Positions 57,741-64,000 of a stretch of 64,000 bases of DNA are shown in pieces. Position numbers and translations under genes: made by a program. The notes under the pieces are model-generated. The model saw only the letters and a program-made list of their open reading frames with translations. It made no database searches and was not told the origin of the DNA. This DNA is from Lunularia cruciata. Its lineage: Eukaryota; Streptophyta; Marchantiopsida; Lunulariales; Lunulariaceae. The DNA lies in NCBI GenBank assembly GCA_948567375.1, contig OX419761.1:39248501-39312500 (forward strand). Direction: 5' to 3'. Every line of letters begins with the position of its first letter. Positions within the stretch are counted from its first letter, which is position 1.

Positions 57741-58620
57741 GGTCACACAAGTAACTGATGCTTTGATCTCCACGTGGAGTTACCAAGTGGTAGGACTACT
57801 ACGGTAGGTGGTAAAAAAGCTCTAGGTCATGGAGGATGAGGTGGTGGTAGAAGACCTACACTTGGTAGGGGCATAATACCTACTTTTTCTTTAGATATAA
57901 CCATAGCTACTCAAATTGAGCAATTGGAGCAAAGATTAGCTAGCATGGCTACAACTCAAAGGAGATTAGATTCATGTGTTAAGGCTTCCACTTCTTATGT
58001 TGGTGATAGAGATGTCTTGGACTTTATGCATGGAGTAGCATAGGTAGATATATCCGCCATAGTGACTATGAGTGCAATGCATTTTCTAGAGCTTAAAGGA
58101 GTATCAATGGAGTTGGACCTACAAAGACAAGAGGCTAGTAGACAAGTCAGACTTCCTTAGTCTTTCACACTATGAGGCACTACAAATTACATTCATAGCT
58201 TCTAATGTAAGTGTGGTAGGTGGTGATGGAGTGCATGATGGACTAGATACTAATCAATCACCTACTACTATACATATTGAGTCTAGTATGATGTTGGGGC
58301 AGCTTAGTTGATTATGTACTCTCCTTTGTTCTTAGCAAATGACATGTTTACATTGTGAGTTGACCCAACTCTAGTGTTTTGGTTAGCTGCCACACTTTGT
58401 GAGAGTAAGGATGATGTAGTTCCTACTTCTAGAGTAGAGGTGGTTGATGTGGAGCTGACTTGGTTAAGGAGCATGGGATCCATTCAACCACCAACGGTTT
58501 ATGGTAGGTAGCAATTGCTAGGTTGGAGGAGTTACCAACTAGAATTTGAGTGCACTCAATTCACACTTAAAATTGTCTCTATGAGACAACTATAAAGGAA
58601 TTTTCCTATTGGTGGGATCT
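57741..58620 (+). pseudogene. Element D, gag end and linker
   Basis: Sequence of D resumes to the right of B2. It is heavily decayed; only short pieces look coding (TTIHIESSMMLGQLS near 58,270). Position between the D zinc knuckle and the D protease suggests the gag end and linker. Confidence 0.45.
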
Positions 58621-59229
58621 TCAAGGAAGATCTATATACCAAAAAGGGTCTTATTAGACTCTAGTACATAATCTTTTATGATGAGGAAGGTGACAATTGT
58701 TGATCTTGGGTTATGGAAGACCAATGTGAAGAGGTGTCCAATTCAAATCCAAACATGTTTATGGAGTGGTTCTACATAATATATCATATATGGGGAGCTC
58801 ATTGTTCATATTCAACCTGGTCATCCAATTGATAGCTTTGTAGTGAGAGCTTAGGCCATAGCAACAATAGTAGAATCATATGATGTGCTAGTTGGTGGAG
58901 CAATGTTATATTTAATGTTATATTACAACATTGATTATTGGGAGGAGACAACTTCTTATATACCAAGTTAGCATTCAGGTGAGGGATATGTATATCATCT
59001 ACCAATGCATTTTAGTAGTAGTAATAGTCTTGGCTCCTTGGAATCAAGGACCATGGCATTAGTTTTAGCTTTCAATGGTTGCATTACTTGGCTTGGTGAC
59101 TTATTAGAGGGGAATGCCCATGCAGAGGATACCCCAATACCAAAGGAGATCACTAAGACTTGGAATATGAATGAGGTTGTTCTACCCACCTTGGATATTC
59201 CATTGTGGAATTCTAAGGAGGCATTGTAG
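58621..59229 (+). pseudogene. Element D retropepsin
   Basis: RVLLDSST (58,645-58,668) is an altered DTG/DSG active site. Then KVTIVDLGLWKTNVKRCPIQ, GELIVHIQPGHPIDSFVVRA and SYDVLVGGAMLY (58,790-58,915) follow the retropepsin strand order. A further open stretch (59,005-59,229, MHFSSSNSLGSLESRTMALV) links to the methyltransferase. Stops break it at least three times. Confidence 0.65.
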
Positions 59230-59289
59230 TAGGCTTAGAGTGGAATCTTTGTACTACTAAGAGACCAATGTTAGTATGAACCTCCAAAT

Positions 59290-59547
59290 TCTATTACCTT
59301 GTCACCTTTTAATACCATTTTTTTTGGTAGTATCTTGTAGAGGAAGTATGCCTATTTGAGTTGTAGGGTGAGATTATCACTATACTAGCTATTATACTAC
59401 ATGCAAGTATACACGTCTATTCTATTACCTTGTCACCTTTTAATACCATTTTTTTTGGTAGTATCTTGTAGAGGAAGTATGCCTATTTGAGTTGTAGGGT
59501 GAGATTATCACTATACTAGCTATTATACTACATGCAAGTATACACGT
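59290..59547 (+). repeat. 131-bp perfect tandem duplication at the start of the methyltransferase
   Basis: The block from TCTATTACCTTG at 59,290 recurs at 59,421 with no mismatch over about 127 bp (to 59,547). It duplicates the motif I region. Confidence 0.95.
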
Positions 59548-60420
59548 TCAAAGGTACTTGTATGTGGAGAGAGATAATAGTGTAAGGCAAGTCTCTCTAC
59601 ATCATGCTGTACACTTGGCCTATTGGTATCTTGAGTTATTACTGATGTCAACAATGAAAGGCTACCAAAAGATCCTACCAACAAACATTTCCTTGTAGGG
59701 GATGTAGGATCTAGAGAGAAATGGTTATATTCATTTGGTGATTCTTGGATGGCCATGTTAGGGACATACCTATGCTAGTTGAGGTCAAGATCTAGAAGAT
59801 CTCCATTCTGGTGTGTTTTGGGAGATGTTACATATACTTGATATCTTTAGCTTCATTAGGCGTATCCTCAACCTACATTTTGGAGAAAGTCCCTTTGATG
59901 GGTGATTTTCATACATATTTAGTGGCAAGTACACATAAGTTATATTCTTAGATGGGACCTTCTATGCTATTGGATGCAACCAAAATGGGATCACGTGCTT
60001 ATTGTCTTTGTCTTTGGTGGACAAACTTCTAACCTAAAGAGGTTTTACAACATGCCTATGATGGGATTCAATGGCTAGCCTATCTTGTTGTCAATGATAT
60101 TCTAGATATTAGGCTTTAGTCTCAAATAGTGGTAGTGGTAGTGGTTGATAGGTCATCTCTTATAGTGTTGAACCCTGTTGAATAGCCAAGAGCCCTTTAT
60201 CCATACTCATGAGTTTCCTTAGCTCACATGCTTTTCAAGAGGGAGGTCTTGGGCTTGTTTGGGACTCACCATTATAGATTTAGTGGAGCTCAATGCCAAT
60301 GAGAGAGAGGAGATGATGGATTCACATTCTAATATTACCACTATTTTAGTAGTTTTAGAGACATCTATGTATCAAGTGTCAAGTCATGTTATGGACTTGA
60401 ACTACTTGACTTGGATTCTT
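59290..60420 (+). pseudogene. Cytosine-5 DNA methyltransferase domain of element D, degenerate
   Basis: C5-methyltransferases add a methyl group to cytosine, using a Pro-Cys nucleophile. Motifs appear in family order: FEL-stop-GEI, an altered motif I (59,486-59,510); VQRYLYVERDNSVRQV with the motif II acidic residue (YVE 59,561-59,569); HLVILGWPC then GHTYAS, motif IV, Cys codon 59,756-59,758 with Gln changed to TAG (59,759-59,761); after a one-base shift TYILEKVPLMGD, the ENV motif VI as EKV (59,883-59,891); LLDATKMGSRAYCLCLWWTN, motif VIII zone (59,988-60,029); NANEREEMM (60,292-60,318); and VMDLNYLTWIL at the C-terminus (60,388-60,420). It lies between protease and RT on the same strand. 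It is inactive here: several stops, at least two frameshifts and a 131-bp duplication over motif I. Confidence 0.82.
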
Positions 60421-60839
60421 TGAGTAACATAGGATGCACTTGATACGTATCACCACTTAGACACTTGTGAGCTATGTGCCTATTGAGATGATTGAGTGCA
60501 TGCAAGGGGCAATGGACCAAGTGAGCATGGTATTCTTAAGACACACCTAGTGGCTACTAATGAGAATGGTCTACTTGGGCTACACCCTTTGTCTACTTGG
60601 GATGCAACCAAAGGATATGTGGAGCTTTTTCCAAAGCAAAGGGAGATTCTTTTTCTCTAAGGTTGGGAACTCTAGCAATTAGGAGCATGACATTATTGCT
60701 CCTAATAGGCCCAATGTAGTAGCCAATTAGTGTGTCTTCCACTCCTATATCAATTATAAAGGATACTTGGGAGCCAAACATTGGACCCAAGCTTATGAGA
60801 AGAGAAATATGAGGAGTTTGGAGGTTCTTGAGGAGCAAT

Positions 60840-61730
60840 ATGAGTTTTTTCCCTTTAGTATGAAGGATTTGGTTGATTTAAAAGGAATTGGTATTTGGAT
60901 TGAAATGACTGGTGATACACCAATCTTTTGACATCCTTATAGATATAGTGATATGGAGAGAGCCTTGATTTAGAGTTGGAGTAGAGATCTTTTTGAAACT
61001 GGTTTGGTGGAGATTTCACATAGAGAGTATGCCTTAGTTATGGTGATGACAGCCAAGAATGATATACATGGAAATTGCACAAATAGGCAGGATATGTCAA
61101 GATTACAATCCTGTTAACCAATAGACTAGGGTTGATTGTTATGTTATGCCTACACCGGACAAGATCTTTGATGAAATTGGGCATGTAAAGGTCTTCAATA
61201 TTGTAGATCTTTGAGCAAGGTATCATCAATTACCAATCAAGGAGGAGAACAAGTTTAAGGTAAAATTTTGGGCTATCAATCCTCATGGCAAAGATATATT
61301 GTATCAACGGAGGTTCTTTTTTTTTAGGTTAAGGAATGCTCATGTTGAGTTTAAGAGGATAGGATCCTATTCTGATTGGATTTTTCTCAATGAAATATAG
61401 ATGCCATTTTGGTCTATATTACTATTGTGGAGGAGCATGAGAGACAATTCTTTGGAGGTGTTTGAGAGATTGAAATCTCATGGCTCAAATAAAAAATTGG
61501 GAAGTGTAGATTGTTCCATGGGTAGGTCAAGTATTTTGGTCACATTATCTATCCTGGTGGACTTGGTGTTCAACAAACCAAGGTTGAGGTTATTGTATGT
61601 ATTCCTTGGCCTATGGATGTGAGCATAGTGCAAGCATTCCTTGGATTGACAAAGTTTTATTGCTTATATGTTAAAGGATTTAGTGTTATTGCCAAGGCAA
61701 TAACACTAAATCCTTCTCTCAAAGTTGACC
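60840..61730 (+). pseudogene. Element D reverse transcriptase
   Basis: FSMKDLVDLKGIGIWIEMTG and YRYSDMERALI, then LFETGLVEISHREYALVMVM form the RT N-terminal part. The palm follows over broken frames (RFFFFRLRNAHVEFKRI, then IDAILVY in place of IDDILVY, so the second catalytic Asp is Ala), and EVFERLKSHG and GGLGVQQTKVEVIVCIP. The end is the helix FLGLTKFYCLYVKGFSVIAK, followed by a 42-bp palindrome (61,674-61,715) and the inverted B LTR. Confidence 0.78.
61674..61715. repeat. 42-bp perfect palindrome in element D
   Basis: Arms of 20 bp (61,674-61,693 and 61,696-61,715) with a 2-base centre AA. The left arm is RT coding sequence; the right arm is its inverted copy and replaces the expected continuation. 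Confidence 0.95.
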
Positions 61731-62413
61731 TATGAGCCGGTATGTCTCTCACTCAAGATGAACCTCTGATGGCTATTATGGTAGTGCACCATGGATTAAG
61801 AAGGCAAGGAACCCTAACTCCATCATACTCTTCCAAGGCTTACACTCCAAGACTCAAACCACACTCATTATAGAACTCATGAGAGAGAGATAGCTACAAA
61901 TTAAAAGATGATAAGTACCTCTTCATCCTTGTTTATATATTTGTGAAATAGTTATGCACCAAAGTTACTAATTATTGGAATAACTCAAATTATTAGGCTA
62001 AAAGTCAAGAGTTTAGTCAAAAAGAATATCCATACTCATGGGAATATTCTTCTAAGCCTGCGGTCTTATCTTGACCCAACCACTAAGTCAAGGTTTCCTT
62101 TACATGGGCTATCCTTGGATTATAGAAGAATCCAAAGCAAAGAGGTTTATGGGTCCAAGAGTTCTCAATTGTTTATTCAAAGCCAACACCTAGAAATAAT
62201 ACCCAAGTCAATATATTAGAATCCAAAATAATGGTGCTCATCATTTTCACTTCCTCTAAAGTAAGGTCCACTCTATCTTACCAATGACTAACTTTAGCTA
62301 ATCATGACTAATATAGAATTATCTTTTATCTCTAAATAAATAATATTTCTCAAGTACTTGTAATACCAAACTAAATATCACAATAGCACATACATGCACA
62401 AATGGGTGTTACA
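61731..62413 (-). repeat. Family B solo LTR (683 bp), inverted, inside element D
   Basis: TATGAGCCGG to GGGTGTTACA, flanked by GACC (61,727-61,730) and TACC (62,414-62,417). Removing it and one TACC copy restores the D polyprotein between RT and RNase H. Confidence 0.92.
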
Positions 62414-62417
62414 TACC

Positions 62418-62830
62418 AAACTTACATAGAAGTGGTGTTGGGGAGATGAGCAAGAGAGAGCTTTTATAAAGCTCAAGGAGAGGTTGACATCTGCCTTTAT
62501 TCTCAAGAGACTGATCAGAGGATGACTATTCCAAGTTCATATTGATTGGAGTACATTGGAGCTTGGAGTAGTGCTTACTAATAAGATGATGAGTAGAAAG
62601 AGTTTATGGTGGCCTATGCTTGTTGCTCCAACAATTTAGTGGAGACAAAATATAGCTCATATGAACAAGAGTGCTTTGTACTAGTATGGGCAATAGCACA
62701 TTTCCAATGTTATTTATCTGGTAACCTCTTCACTCTAATCATTGAACATCAACCACTAAAGTGGTTGATGAAGTCCAACAAGCTTTTAGGGAAGCTTGCA
62801 TGATGGGCTCTGACTTTACAAGAGTATATT
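62418..62830 (+). pseudogene. Element D RNase H
   Basis: WCWGDEQERAFIKLKERLTS, FQVHIDWSTLELGVVLTN (the catalytic Asp of the first strand in HIDWS), YSSYEQECFVLVWAIAHFQC and TLIIEHQPLKWLMKSNKLLG followed by KLA. This is the gypsy RNase H order. A frameshift near 62,590 and a stop at 62,801 are present. Confidence 0.83.
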
Positions 62831-62879
62831 TCATAGTTATTCATAGACCTAAAGTGGTGAACTATGATGCAAATTGACT

Positions 62880-63265
62880 CATTTGCATAACGGTTGAGAT
62901 TATTAGGATCAAACTAGAGCTTGTTGGCATGGTGAGACAGATGAGGAGATGGTGCTAGGCTGGCATGTACCTACTTTTCTATGTAAATTTGTTGAGGCTC
63001 TAATAGTATCTCTCTCAATACAAAAAAGAGGAGTTGTTGAGGTCTTAGATCCAAAGGGTGGAGATATTGGTGCATGTCAATGATACATTCAAAATGATGT
63101 CTTAGTGATGAATTATCTTTGCATTGGTGGGTGGCATAGTTGGTGCCAAGGAGAGAGACAGTGTCATTGAACAACCCAAGCAACTTAGATTGGAGGGCAG
63201 ACACCTTCTTTGTGTATGGGAGGATACTAGAGTGCAAGTAATACCATTTCCATCTTAGAGATCAC
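62880..63265 (+). pseudogene. Element D linker and integrase start
   Basis: LGWHVPTFLCKFVEALIVSL near 62,955, then KERDSVIEQPKQLRLEGRHL and LCVWEDTRVQVIPFPS (63,150-63,257), the segment that precedes the zinc domain in gypsy integrases. The catalytic core is not found, so D is truncated here. Confidence 0.6.
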
Positions 63266-64000
63266 AATTGGTATAGTCTTTGGTGCCATAGTGGGTCAAG
63301 TGGACAAGAAACAATGGCCAAAGTAGACCGAGTTGACAGAGTAGGTAGCTCTTTAGAAATTATAGGAGGTGGCTGAATTGCATATTTAGATACGCAATGG
63401 TGGTGTTAGTCAGCTATACCATAAGTTGAATGGATAACGAGGTAGTTACCAATGTGGCTACTTGAGCAATTAGTTGATAAGGAGATCTATGTGGTTTACT
63501 ATGGTTTACTGTGGTTAACTTGAAGTTCTTCCCTAGATGTAGTTTGATTGTGAGATGTTGCTTACTGATATAATTATTGAGATGTCATTTATAGAGTAGT
63601 TAGTATATCTTGAGTTGAGAGTAATATAGAGTCTTGGAAATTTTGAATAGAATTTATAGTGAGAGGGACTAAATAAAGTATACATTAATATCTAGCTCAA
63701 TGGAGCAAATTTATTGATTTACAATTTTTCAGAAAATAATATAATAAATTTTTATTGTGCAAAATTATAAAAAGAACTCTATAGATATTGGGTATACCAT
63801 ATTTGTAGTTGCATAAACTTGAGAGATGTTGTTGGGAATAGGTTTTTGTTTTGCAATTAGGTCTCATTGTCTTGGGAATACAATTAGAAATTTGTATAGC
63901 AGCTTGGAAATTGAGCACTTCTTATTTGCTAGGTATGTGCAATGACGAGTGGCGGTATCAAAACTACTAGGAAAGTCCAATAACTCCTTGAGAGCTTCTC
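63266..64000. other. AT-rich interval, no gene seen
   Basis: No motif of element D or other known family is recognised to the end of the window. Confidence 0.5.

Larger units (their letters stand above)
41340..63265 (+). mobile_element. Element D: Ty3/gypsy retrotransposon carrying a DNA methyltransferase, split by four insertions
   Basis: Collinear plus-strand blocks of one polyprotein remain after removing later insertions: gag (41,343-42,036; 42,801-43,170; 57,741 onward), retropepsin (about 58,640-59,229), cytosine-5 methyltransferase (about 59,290-60,420), reverse transcriptase (about 60,840-61,730), RNase H (62,418-62,830) and the start of integrase (to about 63,265). Insertions are a C solo LTR, B2 (with a nested B LTR and A3) and an inverted B solo LTR. 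No LTR of D is recognised, so its true ends are unknown. It is the oldest layer in this part of the window. Confidence 0.82.

Noticed and set aside
59290-60420. The methyltransferase segment as a host MET1, CMT or DRM gene
   Set aside because: It is collinear and on the same strand as the flanking retropepsin and RT of element D, with no host-type domains such as BAH, RFTS or chromodomain nearby.
1-64000. tRNA, rRNA or other structural RNA genes
   Set aside because: I looked for tRNA-like A and B boxes and found only primer-binding sites complementary to tRNA ends; no RNA gene could be supported by eye.

Overview
This is nuclear DNA of a plant with a repeat-rich genome. Nearly the whole 64 kb consists of retroelements nested in each other, with two short islands of a different, CpG-richer composition. 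No intact host gene is visible. The signs of a plant are chromoviruses primed by initiator tRNA-Met, a Tat/Athila-like family with a tRNA-Asp-type primer site and an FIDDF reverse transcriptase motif, and a plant-type GH35 beta-galactosidase pseudogene. The unusual non-LTR reverse transcriptase and the methyltransferase-bearing element make me lean to a non-seed plant (fern, lycophyte or bryophyte), but this is a weak inference.

I name the families A to E. A is a chromovirus with 423-bp LTRs: A1 at 1-4,781 (+, 5' end outside the window), A2 at 34,714-40,264 (-) and A3 at 45,698-51,743 (+, with an extra inverted LTR). B is a Tat/Athila-like family with about 690-bp LTRs, an extra ORF before gag and no chromodomain: B1 at 11,476-16,678, B2 at 43,171-57,740, and solo LTRs at 30,175, 33,416, 43,881 and 61,731. 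C is a second chromovirus: C1 at 4,782-6,988, an LTR fragment near 32,450, an internal fragment near 33,260 and a solo LTR at 42,037. D is a Ty3/gypsy element running from about 41,340 to 63,265, split by four later insertions. E is a non-LTR-type reverse transcriptase in two related copies, about 19,500-22,770 and 28,366-30,174.

Layout: A1 inserted into C1 (1-7.0 kb); a degenerate minus-strand coding region of unknown family (7.9-10.4 kb); B1 (11.5-16.7 kb); a CpG-richer island (17.9-19.1 kb); E1; a second island (22.8-27.4 kb) carrying the GH35 pseudogene; E2 and a B solo LTR; AT-rich DNA with a Ty1/copia scrap; C fragments; A2 sitting in a small tandem-repeat array; then D, interrupted by a C solo LTR, by B2 (itself holding a B solo LTR and A3) and by an inverted B solo LTR.

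The most striking finding is that D carries a cytosine-5 DNA methyltransferase domain between protease and reverse transcriptase (59.3-60.4 kb). Next come arrays of heat-shock-element-like GAAnnTTC units just upstream of the TATA box in family A LTRs; an A3 insertion whose two outer ends are both U5 ends, giving head-to-head LTRs; a 4-bp GGNC target-site signature for family B; and loss of the integrase catalytic glutamate shared by A2 and A3. Every coding region is broken. In A3 all eleven in-frame stops I found can come from CGA, CAG or CAA by one C-to-T change, as expected of heavily methylated repeats.
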